64,000 bases of DNA from Terriglobales bacterium (GTDB lineage Bacteria > Acidobacteriota > Terriglobia > Terriglobales > Acidobacteriaceae). Each line of letters opens with the position of its first letter. Positions within the stretch are counted from its first letter, which is position 1. The stretch spans positions 124,001-188,000 of the forward strand of contig DATMPC010000001.1 in NCBI GenBank assembly GCA_035567895.1. The letters are read 5' to 3'. The translations under genes were made by a program, and so were the position numbers. The notes below the pieces were generated by a model. The model was not told the DNA's origin. It did no database searches and saw only the letters and a list, made by a program, of their open reading frames with translations. Positions 27,088 through 35,314 of this stretch are shown here, one piece after another.

Positions 27088-28326
27088 CTACTTCCCTTCC
27101 GCGGTGGCCGTCGCAGGCATCACTTTCACTGCGACTCCCTCTCTGGCTCGCTGCACGCCCTCAGTCACAACTCGCTCGCCAGGTTTCAGGCCGTCTTCAA
27201 CAATCCACAGGTCCCCTGTACGCTCTCCAACCTTCACTGTCCTAATGCTGACGGTGTTGTCCGCTCCGACCACGGCTACCTGATACGTGCCTTGAAGCTC
27301 CGTCACAGCCTTCTGCGGTATCAGCAGGGCTCCCGGCCTGATGTAGCTGATGAAGCGGACGCGGCCGTACTGCCCGGGACGAAGAACGTTATCCGGATTG
27401 GGAAACAGACCAGCCAGTCGGATCGCTCCTGTCTGCACATCGACTTGACGGTCCACGGCAAAGAACTTTCCTCTTTTGGGATACGTGGATCCGTCAGCAG
27501 TGATCAACTCCAAGTCGAGCTTTTTTTGTGTCCGCTCTCGCTCTGCTGGAGTTGGGTTGCGTTGAACAAAAGCAAGGTATTGCTGCTCGTTTACAACGAA
27601 GTAGGCCTTGATGGGATCGAGCTGGGAAACAGTCGTGAGAAGCGTCTGCGGTCCGACCAGATTCCCTACCTGTCCGGTCGCGATTCCAGCTACGCCGTCA
27701 ATGAGAGAGCGAACGTTCGTGAACTCCAGGTTGAGTGATGCCTGCTCAATGGTCGCTTTGTCGGCCTGCACGGTCGCTCTGGCGGCTAAGTTCGCCTGGA
27801 TGTCGTTGTCGAGTTGACTCTGTGCAATAGCTTTTTCGCGTGCGAGGGGAGTGTCGCGCTGCACGTCCAGCTGCGTCTTCCCGAGCTGGGCTTCCGCTTG
27901 CGCGAGCTGCGCCCTAGCCTGGTCAAGCACCGCCTGGAATGGCCGGGGATCGATGTTGAACAGCACTTCATTCTTGCGAACCAAAGCACCTTCCCGGTAG
28001 TTCTGCTTGATGAGATAGCCGGAGACTTGAGGCTGGATTTGCGCATTTACGTAGCCATCCAGTGTTGCAATGTACTCGTGGTAGATCGGGACGTCGCGTT
28101 GAACGACCTCAGCGACCTGGACAGGCGTAGGAGGAGCAGGGGCTGCGGAAACACTCTTCGTTCCGCATCCTGTCGGCAATAGCAGAAGGCAAACAAGGCA
28201 AGCGAGCGTACACCATTGCGTGCAGTAGCTCCCTCCCACGCTCTGGCGCCAACCCCACCTTCCGGAGGTTCCCAGCATCATTGACGGCCTGGTCGAGTGG
28301 TTTAAACGATGAGCTTGACCCTGCAT
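27088..28326 (-). CDS. RND efflux periplasmic adaptor (membrane fusion protein)
   Basis: 412 residues from the ATG at 28326, which has AAGGAG seven bases upstream; longer readings lack this site. An N-terminal membrane segment ends in the lipobox LLPTGC. The beta-strand/lipoyl half-motif (ATLDGYVNAQIQPQVSGYLI) is followed by a helical hairpin rich in Ala/Gln (residues about 130-200), then the second lipoyl half and the beta-barrel (TTVSQLDPIKAYFVVNEQQY). It connects the inner-membrane pump with the outer-membrane channel. First gene of the operon. No regulator gene is adjacent, which is unusual for HAE1 systems. Confidence 0.92.
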   Translation of the reverse strand: MQGQAHRLNHSTRPSMMLGTSGRWGWRQSVGGSYCTQWCTLACLVCLLLLPTGCGTKSVSAAPAPPTPVQVAEVVQRDVPIYHEYIATLDGYVNAQIQPQVSGYLIKQNYREGALVRKNEVLFNIDPRPFQAVLDQARAQLAQAEAQLGKTQLDVQRDTPLAREKAIAQSQLDNDIQANLAARATVQADKATIEQASLNLEFTNVRSLIDGVAGIATGQVGNLVGPQTLLTTVSQLDPIKAYFVVNEQQYLAFVQRNPTPAERERTQKKLDLELITADGSTYPKRGKFFAVDRQVDVQTGAIRLAGLFPNPDNVLRPGQYGRVRFISYIRPGALLIPQKAVTELQGTYQVAVVGADNTVSIRTVKVGERTGDLWIVEDGLKPGERVVTEGVQRAREGVAVKVMPATATAEGK

Positions 28327-28720
28327 AAACTTCTCCTTGGTCTTTCTGGCTCTTTGGATCAGAGCGCGACCTGGATTCGGACACGCCCGCCGGAGACACA
28401 ATCGATATCGGGACGTATTCTCAGTCCGGTAGGCCGATCATTCTATTCCGCGGGACGAACGGGCGACATTAATCTGTGTAACCCCATTCGACCCGAATCT
28501 GAGTGTAAGCGCGGCCTATGCAGTTTCTAAAACGACCATCAGGCTGGCATCACACCATTGAGGGCTTTTGGGCTACCTCTTTCCCGCGACGCAAAAATAC
28601 CGCAATGGTGGTACGCGGACGCGGTTGATTCACTGGCGTGGATTCGTGGAGGCTCCAACCAGTCTCATAAAAAGCACTTTCCGTTGCCAACGCGGGGTGG
28701 GATTAATCCTCCCGTCAGAC
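28327..28720. other. Upstream region of the efflux operon, no gene seen
   Basis: This 394-base gap between the adaptor start and the 3' end of the TPR gene should contain the promoter of the efflux operon (reverse strand). I see no TetR-type gene, no clear long palindrome and no tRNA fold. Short reading frames here have no recognisable content. Confidence 0.45.
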
Positions 28721-29314
28721 TCAGTGTCTCGGGTCCGCCACGCTGCTCGTCTGAGTCAGCCGCTGCATGGCTTTCAACGAGCGTTCCGCATATGGGCTGG
28801 ATGGTTGCTGGTCGGCGCACAATCGATACTCCCCCAACGCTTCGTCCGTATGATTCATCTTCTCCAGGCACAGCGCTAACTCGAACATCGCCTTGCTATC
28901 GTTAGGGTTGTATTCAAGCGCCTCGCGAAAGCGTGACTCTGCGGCACGGTAGTTGCCGCGATCAAAATAGAGTTCGGCGGCTTCTCGACTGACAGCTCCT
29001 TTACGCTCTGCAGTGTGTGGAGGCTGCGGCTTCTGAGGCGGAGAAGACCAGCAGGCATGGAAAATCGAGTTGATGCAGTTAGGCGCAAGTCTCTTAAGAG
29101 TTCGTGTAACCGGGTTGCCACTTTGAGTCGTATCGGGTGGAGGAGGGTCGGGGGCAACCACGTCGGGAGGCAGCGGCGGTGGATCTGGATTTGGCTTTTT
29201 GGGGGCCGTGGGTGGACTCGCCGAACTGTTTCCCGGATTGGGAGTCTGCCCGTTGCCGGACAGGAGCGCTAGAAGTACGAGGAGCAACATCGCGCTGGCA
29301 TGACGATGCAGCAT
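28721..29314 (-). CDS. Secreted Pro-rich TPR protein
   Basis: 197 residues. A signal peptide (AMLLLVLLALLSGNGQ) leads into a Pro/Asp-rich linker with repeated PDPPPLPPD-like motifs, up to about residue 60. The C-terminal half holds two canonical TPR units: AELYFDRGNYRAAESRFREA and ALCLEKMNHTDEALGEYRLC. TPRs mediate protein-protein contacts, and the linker suggests a periplasmic location. The partner is unknown. Its stop lies 394 bases before the efflux operon, so a link to it is not indicated. Confidence 0.72.
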   Translation of the reverse strand: MLHRHASAMLLLVLLALLSGNGQTPNPGNSSASPPTAPKKPNPDPPPLPPDVVAPDPPPPDTTQSGNPVTRTLKRLAPNCINSIFHACWSSPPQKPQPPHTAERKGAVSREAAELYFDRGNYRAAESRFREALEYNPNDSKAMFELALCLEKMNHTDEALGEYRLCADQQPSSPYAERSLKAMQRLTQTSSVADPRH

Positions 29315-29371
29315 GGCACACCGGCAGACATGTTACTCCTATTGGCAAGCGCGGAACCTGCATTGATTCAG

Positions 29372-30322
29372 TTACTGCATACTCCGGTAAAGACCCTCGA
29401 ATAACTCCATGCCGCGCTTCAGCAGTTCGTCGTCATCGATGGATTGTTCTGCCCAACCAACCAGCACCGCGTCGACAGCCTGGCCTTCCGAGCGTCCGAA
29501 TTTATCGTCGCGCAGGTCAGCGTCGTGAACAATTTGTGCAAGGGCAAGTATTTTTGAATCGCGCACTGCGAATTCTTTGCAAAGAGTTTCAAAAGTGCAG
29601 CGATCTTCCTTGTGCGTAAAACCAGTCCCGTCGAAGCTGTCGAAAGGAATTGCGTCTCGCAGCTTGGCTGGCTGCGCCGAGAAGACAAATCTCGCTCCCG
29701 GATCGATAAACTTCCTGATCAGCCAGGCAGAGGAAACACGATCGATTCCGGGACGAGGCCGAGTGACCCAGGTCTTATTCTGAAACTCAGATTTGCGAAC
29801 GATTGCACCGGGCTTCGCCTTCGACGTGCCTCCCATGGCGCGTTGCACGAGATCCTCCGCCCTGTAACGTAGAGGGCTCCGAAAAAAATCGATTGATGCA
29901 ATTTCGTCCAGCCTCCGGCGGAGCTTCGCCAGTTGCAAACCAGCCCCCCTTTCCTGCTTCTCGCGCTGAAGCTTCTCTAGCTGCTGGATTAGCTCCTGAT
30001 AGTCACGCGAACGCGCTTCGCTGAACCTCTTGATCAATTCCGAAGCTGGAAGATCGTCAATGGTCTGCACCTGGATTACAGATGCTTGCCCTTTGTAGCC
30101 GCGGATCGCAGCAGCAAGCCATTCGAACTGCTCCTGATTCTGCCGATCATGCGGGAGCAGGTATCCAGGCGGGCCCAAAGGCATGGCCCCGATTCGCTTC
30201 AGTCGGCGCCAGACCTCCACCCGCTCACTAGTTCGTTTCGAGGGCAGAGAGAAGACGAGAAGGAGCCATTTATCGCGACTCGAGACCTGCCGTTTCATTT
30301 GACTTGTCACGGACTTCTTCAC
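29372..30322 (-). CDS. chrB: ChrB-like chromate resistance protein (two domains)
   Basis: 316 residues. The N-terminal part (about 15-170) matches the ChrB N-terminal region: LLLVFSLPSKRTSERVEVWR, then GAMPLGPPGYLLP and a charged helical region. The C-terminal part is the ChrB core, beginning TWVTRPRPGIDRVSSAWLI and continuing with the FIDP and CTFE motifs. In studied chromate islands ChrB is a chromate-responsive regulator that controls chrA. Here it is divergent from a gene with a strong promoter overlapping a palindrome, which would fit that role. No chrA is within the window. The frame begins at a GTG (30322); an ATG at 30298 is an alternative. Confidence 0.87.
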   Translation of the reverse strand: MKKSVTSQMKRQVSSRDKWLLLVFSLPSKRTSERVEVWRRLKRIGAMPLGPPGYLLPHDRQNQEQFEWLAAAIRGYKGQASVIQVQTIDDLPASELIKRFSEARSRDYQELIQQLEKLQREKQERGAGLQLAKLRRRLDEIASIDFFRSPLRYRAEDLVQRAMGGTSKAKPGAIVRKSEFQNKTWVTRPRPGIDRVSSAWLIRKFIDPGARFVFSAQPAKLRDAIPFDSFDGTGFTHKEDRCTFETLCKEFAVRDSKILALAQIVHDADLRDDKFGRSEGQAVDAVLVGWAEQSIDDDELLKRGMELFEGLYRSMQ

Positions 30323-30371
30323 AAATTCAGGCCCTCTGATTCGCCCCTTTCCGTCATCCGCCCTGCCATTC

Positions 30372-30408
30372 TTGACATCTCTAATCCTTGAGAGTAATAC
30401 ATATTACT
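30372..30408 (+). promoter_or_regulatory. Strong sigma-70-like promoter with overlapping palindrome
   Basis: TTGACA (30372-30377) is a perfect -35 box, followed after exactly 17 bases by TAATAC (30395-30400) as a -10 box. The sequence AGTAATA-CA-TATTACT (30393-30408) is a 7+7 inverted repeat that covers the -10 element, as expected for a repressor operator. It lies between divergent chrB and the exported SufS-like gene, whose start must therefore lie downstream of about 30407. Confidence 0.6.
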
Positions 30409-30434
30409 TGTTTGGTTATATGTGTAACACCGAT

Positions 30435-31748
30435 ATGAGTAGGCGTAAATTTCTCCAACTGGGAGCCTGTTGCGCTACAGGGTTCGTGGGCGTGCAATAC
30501 ACAGACGCAGGCTCTTGGCATGACCAACAGCTCGACGCTGGCATTAAGTCGCACTTTCCTGTGTTGCAGAAAAGGGTCAACGGCCATCCACTGATTTATT
30601 TCGATACGGCGGCCACAGCACAAAGGCCGAAAGAAGTCATTGACGCTATCACCCAGTTCTACAGCCGGGAAAACGCCAATCCAGCTCCTAATCTCCATTT
30701 CCTGGCAAGACAGTCCTTCGAAGCTTATGAACACGCCAGGGCGAGCGTCGCAACCTTCATCAACGCCGCCGACGCTTCGGAAATTGTGTGGACACGGGGG
30801 ACCACAGAGGCCATCAACTTAGTCGCGGCAAGCTGGGGAGAAGCCAACATTCATCGTGGCGATGAGATTTTGCTCACGATCGCCGAGCATGCCTCCAACA
30901 TGCTTCCCTGGCAGCTCCTGGCGAAGAGAAAAGAAGCAAAGGTCCGCTACGTTGATGTGCTGGAAACTGGGCACATCGACTTGGAGTCATTGAAAGCCAA
31001 ACTCACGGAACGTACGAAACTGGTGTGCTTCTCGCACGTCTCGAACGTACTGGGAATCGTGAATCCGGCTGCCCAGATGTGCCGCATCGCCCACGATGCC
31101 GGAACAAGAGTCTTGATCGACGCGGCCCAGTCTGTGCCTCATATGTCCGTTGATGTTCGGCAACTCGATTGTGACTTTCTGGCATTTTCAGGCCACAAGA
31201 TCATGGGGCCCATGGGTATCGGGGTTCTGTGGGCGCGGAGGTCTATTCTCGATCAGATGCCGCCCTACCAGGCCGGCAGCAATATGGCCCACGCGACCGC
31301 GACGGAGGAATGGGAGTATTCCGAGGGCGCACGAAAATTCGGAGCCGGAACCCCAAATGTCTCAGGACCGGTGGGACTGGCGGCGGCCGTCGACTTCATT
31401 AGGCGCGTAGGCTATCGCAATATGTGGAACCATGAGCAGCAGCTTACGGCTCGTCTCCAGGAGCGTTTTGCAGCTCAAAAGGGCGTGCGTGTCTTGGGCG
31501 GGACTGAGATGCAAAACCGCATCTCTCTTTTTTCGTTCACGCTGGACGGAGTACCTGCAGAAGATCTTGCCCGCAAGCTGGACCAATATGGAATTGCGAT
31601 TCGCGCGGGCGATCTTGCAGCATTTCCACTGCTCCAGAGATTCGGCATAAAGCAGGCCGCGAGGGCTTCACTCTATATTTACAACACCGTCGGAGAGATC
31701 GACGATTTCGCGCGCATTCTGGGCATGTTGGCTCAAGAGGCGAGCTAG
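30435..31748 (+). CDS. Tat-targeted SufS-like PLP enzyme lacking the catalytic cysteine
   Basis: 437 residues from the ATG at 30435 (30420 is possible). The N-terminus SRRKFLQLGACCATGF has a twin-arginine motif. The body is a class V aminotransferase-fold protein closely resembling SufS: YFDTAATAQRP, the CFSHVSNVLGIVNP segment, and the PLP lysine at residue 255 in FSGHKIMGPMG. The SufS loop RTGHHCAMP is replaced by RAGDLAAFP, so the persulfide cysteine is an alanine (about residue 395). Normal desulfurase chemistry is therefore not expected. It is probably a PLP lyase or transaminase-like enzyme acting outside the cytoplasm; that is inference. It heads a small operon with a ChrB-domain gene 14 bases downstream. 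Confidence 0.85.
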   Translation: MSRRKFLQLGACCATGFVGVQYTDAGSWHDQQLDAGIKSHFPVLQKRVNGHPLIYFDTAATAQRPKEVIDAITQFYSRENANPAPNLHFLARQSFEAYEHARASVATFINAADASEIVWTRGTTEAINLVAASWGEANIHRGDEILLTIAEHASNMLPWQLLAKRKEAKVRYVDVLETGHIDLESLKAKLTERTKLVCFSHVSNVLGIVNPAAQMCRIAHDAGTRVLIDAAQSVPHMSVDVRQLDCDFLAFSGHKIMGPMGIGVLWARRSILDQMPPYQAGSNMAHATATEEWEYSEGARKFGAGTPNVSGPVGLAAAVDFIRRVGYRNMWNHEQQLTARLQERFAAQKGVRVLGGTEMQNRISLFSFTLDGVPAEDLARKLDQYGIAIRAGDLAAFPLLQRFGIKQAARASLYIYNTVGEIDDFARILGMLAQEAS

Positions 31749-31761
31749 GAAAGCAATTCTC

Positions 31762-32319
31762 ATGTCGATTCGGGCTGGGTTTGGGTTCGGCGAGGATGTC
31801 TGCTGGTCTTCAGTGAACCGCCGCTTGCGCGAAGGACCACAAGTTCCAGACATGCTCAGATCCCGCCCTGAAAGGTTGAAAATGAGATGGATTACTCGCC
31901 ACGACGTGAAGGTCGACCGGGTGGCTTGTCCGTGGCTGATCAAACGCTTCGTGGATCCCGAGGCAGAATTTATTTTTGTCGCAGAAGATGAATTGCTGGC
32001 GACGGCAGCGCGGCTGAGCGCGATCCCATTCGATGCGCCGAGCCTTGCGGCCGTGAAGCTTAACCATCGCGGTCAATGTTGCACATTTGAAGCTTTTATC
32101 GAGGACTACAAGCTCACCGATCCAGCCCTGCGTCGCATGGCACTTATCGTTAGAGGGGCGGACATAAGAGGACAAGAGCACGTCTCGGCGGAAAGCCCTG
32201 GCCTACGTGCGATTGCTCACGGCTTTGCGCTCTCGGGAATCAATGACGAAGAGCGGCTCAAGCAGGAGTTTCCGATATACGACGCCCTCTACCATTACGT
32301 TTGCCGGCAAGCGCGTTGA
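31762..32319 (+). CDS. Short ChrB-domain protein
   Basis: 185 residues as read from the ATG at 31762, which is preceded by AGGAAAG. The conserved part starts at residue 41 (ATG at 31882, with its own AAAGG), so a 145-residue form is possible. The core, RWITRHDVKVDRVACPWLIK with FVDP, CCTFE and the HGFALSG motif, parallels the C-terminal half of the larger ChrB at 29372. The larger protein's N-terminal region is missing. The family is associated with chromate resistance, but the biochemical role of the core domain is unclear. It is translationally close to the exported SufS-like gene, so the two are probably co-expressed. Confidence 0.83.
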   Translation: MSIRAGFGFGEDVCWSSVNRRLREGPQVPDMLRSRPERLKMRWITRHDVKVDRVACPWLIKRFVDPEAEFIFVAEDELLATAARLSAIPFDAPSLAAVKLNHRGQCCTFEAFIEDYKLTDPALRRMALIVRGADIRGQEHVSAESPGLRAIAHGFALSGINDEERLKQEFPIYDALYHYVCRQAR

Positions 32320-32374
32320 GCGTCTCACGATTTATCTTTAGTTCGTCGATCAAAGCCAAAGGAGTTTTCGTCCC

Positions 32375-32476
32375 ATGTTCCGCTTCGTAAGAAACACAAT
32401 GCTTTTGTTCGCGACCGGCTGCTTCCTTTTTCCCTCAATGCTGCTTTTCGCACAGGAAATGCCGACAGACTATTAG
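32375..32476 (+). pseudogene. Signal-peptide exon-like start of the DUF1259 gene, ended by TAG
   Basis: From ATG 32375, preceded by AAAGGAG, 33 codons encode a signal peptide (MLLFATGCFLFPSMLLFAQ) and the first mature residues EMPTDY. A TAG at 32474-32476 then interrupts the frame. The frame continues on the same phase into the DUF1259 gene that starts at 32480. In related proteins a lysine codon usually follows the Tyr, so AAG to TAG is the simplest explanation. Confidence 0.75.
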
Positions 32477-32479
32477 GCT

Positions 32480-33298
32480 GTGCTGAGGTTCCTCGATCGG
32501 AAAGGCGACTTCAAAGCAGGAGTTCTAAAAGTGAACATTCCCCGCAATGATTTGAAGATGACGATTCAGGGAGTCTCCACACCGACTCCCTTGGGATTCG
32601 GCGGGTGGATCGCCTTGACGAAGGGAACCGGCGGCTCGGATGTGATGATGGGCGATCTCGTACTCTTGCAGGATGAGGTGAATCCGGTGATGTCCGCTTT
32701 GCTGGACAACGGAATCGACGTCACCGCGCTGCACAATCATTTCTTCTGGGATGAGCCGCGCGTGTACTTCATGCATGTGCACGGGATGGGAAAGGCTGAC
32801 GATCTCGCCCATCGCGTCAAGCCGGGCCTCGATCTTATCGGAAAGGTCACTCCGGCTCCGGTTTCGCCTTTCGCCACGAGCGGTACCCAGCTGAATGTCG
32901 AAAAGCTGGCTACCATCGTTGGACATCAGGGTGAGCAAACGGGGCCCGTTTACAAGATTACAGTTGGCCGCGACGACATCGCTATGAAGGATCACGGTGC
33001 TGTTATGAACGCACGCATGGGACTCAACACCTGGGCTGCGTTTACTGGCACGCAGGAGGACGCTGTGATTGCCGGCGATATTGCCATGCTTGAGAACGAA
33101 CTAAATCCTGTGTTGAAGACGCTTCGCAAGAATGGCCTCGATGTGGTCGCGATTCACCATCACATGACCGAGGAGCGCCCGCTTGTAATCTTCCTGCACT
33201 ACTGGGGAAGAGGAAACGCGGAGAAGTTGGCCGCTGGATTTAAAGCGGCTCTCGACCAACTCGGCCATGCCGCGCCTTCGCACGGCATGGGACAGTGA
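32480..33298 (+). CDS. DUF1259 protein, separated from its signal peptide by an amber codon
   Basis: 272 residues from GTG, in the same frame as the signal peptide encoded at 32375-32473. It holds two DUF1259 (LppY/LpqO-like) repeats: VLKVNIPRNDLKMTIQG with NHFFWDEPRVYFMHVHG, then VYKITVGRDDIAMKDHG with HHHMTEERPLVIFLHYWG. The paired His clusters suggest a metal site. Without the signal sequence the protein would stay in the cytoplasm unless the amber codon is read through. It lies downstream of the ChrB-domain gene and may belong to the same chromate-type island. It could be a recent pseudogene. Confidence 0.8.
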   Translation: MLRFLDRKGDFKAGVLKVNIPRNDLKMTIQGVSTPTPLGFGGWIALTKGTGGSDVMMGDLVLLQDEVNPVMSALLDNGIDVTALHNHFFWDEPRVYFMHVHGMGKADDLAHRVKPGLDLIGKVTPAPVSPFATSGTQLNVEKLATIVGHQGEQTGPVYKITVGRDDIAMKDHGAVMNARMGLNTWAAFTGTQEDAVIAGDIAMLENELNPVLKTLRKNGLDVVAIHHHMTEERPLVIFLHYWGRGNAEKLAAGFKAALDQLGHAAPSHGMGQ

Positions 33299-33316
33299 GA
33301 TTGCAAAAGGAAACTG

Positions 33317-34756
33317 CTACGCCGCTCTCCAGCTCAGGGTAACGATGGAATCCGGAGCCAGTGTGACGCGAGTTGCCAACTTCCCGAAACGGACTTCGAT
33401 ATCCTGAGCTGAATTAGCAGCGTTAGTAAGCACCAACGCGTAACTGCTGTCAGAATTGGCGACTGCGACGTGATTTACTCCAGATGCTTCACTGTGTGAG
33501 TCGATCACGACTGCGTTGCGCTGAATGTGGCGCGAGAAGTGTGCAAAGCCCCAATACTGACCGCTGCGCGTAACTTCATGAGTACCGGAATGAACCGTCA
33601 CTGCGCCACCGCACGGAAATGGCCCGATATTCGGCTTCCCTTGTTCGTCGAGCGCAACATTCCAGGCAATGATGCAGCGCATCCCATTGCGAAGAATGCC
33701 CGTAAATGTACGGCTCCATTTGGACCAGTCGGTCAGATACTTAGGATCGGTAATGTCTGGACCACCCTCGGTCCAGTACATCTCGGCATCTGGATGGGCC
33801 GCCGCCACCTTGCGTACCAATTCGGGAGTCCCCAAGTATCCGTGCCAGGCAATGGAATTCGTGACTTTGCTCACTTTCTCATCGTCAAGTTGGCAGATCG
33901 CGCGTCCCCAGAGGTTGTAGTTGTGGTCGAGCAACCAGATCCTGGTCTTTAATCCCGCGCGTTCGATGGCGGGGCCGAGCATTTGGCCAACATACTGCAC
34001 CTCGGCCTCTTGCGGAAAGAGACATGCCGGCATCCGACTGTCCTGATCGGTATCCACTTCGTTCTGCGGAGTCACGGCGTTCACCTCGACTCCTTCGGCC
34101 AGGTACGCCTGGAGAAACCTTACGATGTAGTCAGCATAGGTCTTCAAGTAGTGCCGGCGAATGGTACCGCCCAGCATCGAATTGTTGTCTTTCATCCAGC
34201 CGGGCGGACTCCACGGTGAGCCGAGTAGAAACAATTGCGGGTTAACTTCCCGGGCAGCGCGCAAGACCGGAAGGATGTATTCGCGGTCATGCTCGATTGA
34301 AAACCTCTTCAATTCGGGATCGGGCTCACCTTCATCGTAGCTAAAGACATTGCGCGAGTAGTCACTGGAACCAATGCAGACTCGACACACACTGAATGCC
34401 ATCTCCTTGCGGTTAAACAGTTCGTTCAGCAGCTCTCCACGTGAGGATTGCGGCATTTGGCTCAGCACATAGCAGGCCGCGTCGGTAAGAGCTGCACCGA
34501 ATCCCACAACGGGCTGCGCTTTCTCTGCAGGGTTGATTACGACCGCCGCATTGGATGGCGCGCCAGACGCAGATGTCCAGCGCAGTTGCGACGCTGGCGC
34601 ATGACGGCGAGTAGCATCGGTGATGAAAACATCAATCTCCGGCTTCGGCGCCGGCACATCGGCAACGATGACATCGGCGACAGCAAGCTTGCTGCCTAGT
34701 AAGCCGCAAGCAGCGGAAGCAGCGGCCTTCTCCATGAATTCCCGGCGGGTTGGCAT
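33317..34756 (-). CDS. Secreted GH30 family glycoside hydrolase
   Basis: 479 residues. The N-terminus PTRREFMEKAAASAACGLLG is a twin-arginine signal. The GH30 (beta/alpha)8 core shows VVGFGAALTDAACYVLSQ, LLGSPWSPPGWMKDN, the acid/base Glu233 in TPQNE, and the nucleophile Glu330 in WTEGG. A C-terminal beta domain (WGFAHFSRHIQ onward) is typical of this family. Members include glucosylceramidases and beta-1,6-glucanases, so the exact sugar linkage is not readable. It would act in the periplasm or outside. It is a single gene, convergent with the DUF1259 gene. Confidence 0.9.
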   Translation of the reverse strand: MPTRREFMEKAAASAACGLLGSKLAVADVIVADVPAPKPEIDVFITDATRRHAPASQLRWTSASGAPSNAAVVINPAEKAQPVVGFGAALTDAACYVLSQMPQSSRGELLNELFNRKEMAFSVCRVCIGSSDYSRNVFSYDEGEPDPELKRFSIEHDREYILPVLRAAREVNPQLFLLGSPWSPPGWMKDNNSMLGGTIRRHYLKTYADYIVRFLQAYLAEGVEVNAVTPQNEVDTDQDSRMPACLFPQEAEVQYVGQMLGPAIERAGLKTRIWLLDHNYNLWGRAICQLDDEKVSKVTNSIAWHGYLGTPELVRKVAAAHPDAEMYWTEGGPDITDPKYLTDWSKWSRTFTGILRNGMRCIIAWNVALDEQGKPNIGPFPCGGAVTVHSGTHEVTRSGQYWGFAHFSRHIQRNAVVIDSHSEASGVNHVAVANSDSSYALVLTNAANSAQDIEVRFGKLATRVTLAPDSIVTLSWRAA

Positions 34757-34799
34757 AGGAAGCGATTTTACAGGTGAGGCTGTGGACGGGAGTGTTGAT

Positions 34800-35027
34800 T
34801 TAAGAAATCTTCGTTGCCGGTTCCAACGTACCGATCAATTCAACATACTCGTCGGTGGCGCGCTGGAGATTTTCGGCGAGATGACTGCGCAGTTTTATGT
34901 CGATGTCTTGCTGTATTGGCAGTTCCAGATAGGCGAAGAGCGCCTTGCGGGCGTCTTCCATTCTCTTCTCCGCCTGCTTCACATCCTGGAGCGTGCTCAT
35001 GGACAGCGATTGTCTCATTGGCGTCAA
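34800..35027 (-). CDS. Small coiled-coil hypothetical protein
   Basis: 75 residues, or 66 if it starts at the second Met (35000), which gives MSTLQDVKQAEKRMEDARK. It is fully helical by composition, with heptad-like charge patterning and no Cys. No known family is recognised. There is no convincing ribosome binding site for either start, and repeat copy B begins just upstream. It reads as a genuine small gene because of its regular amphipathic pattern, but the evidence is modest. Confidence 0.45.
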   Translation of the reverse strand: MTPMRQSLSMSTLQDVKQAEKRMEDARKALFAYLELPIQQDIDIKLRSHLAENLQRATDEYVELIGTLEPATKIS

Positions 35028-35064
35028 CTCATCATGGCCGACTCGGGGGCCAATGCAGGCCGCA

Positions 35065-35285
35065 GAAAAACGGTCGTCATGCGGCGAAGGTTCCCTGATA
35101 CTCTCCTGTTATTTTTTTGAACCTTTTAGGAAACGGCGTTAACTGCTCGGCTGATAGTGGCTTACGGAGAAATCCACAGAAATCCCTGTTAATTCCCTGG
35201 TTTTGAGCGAAATTTTCGTATTCTGGGCAGAATTCGATGATTTTAGCGTTGAATTCGAAAAGCTTGCTGTTTTTATCCCTGTTCC
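35065..35285 (+). repeat. Dispersed repeat, copy B
   Basis: Second copy of the repeat at 1619-1830, same strand. The shared blocks sit at 35106, 35166, 35224 and 35279 with the same 60/58/55 spacing as copy A. It fills most of the 287-base gap between the small coiled-coil gene and recR. Downstream the copies diverge; a CTGCAG follows both, but at different distances. Confidence 0.8.
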
Positions 35286-35314
35286 TTGCTATGCCTGCAG
35301 GATTTTCCGCCGCC

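Noticed and set aside
28568-28879. Forward 103-residue frame overlapping the TPR gene
   Set aside because: It lacks any recognisable domain and is mostly antisense to the TPR gene's 3' half.
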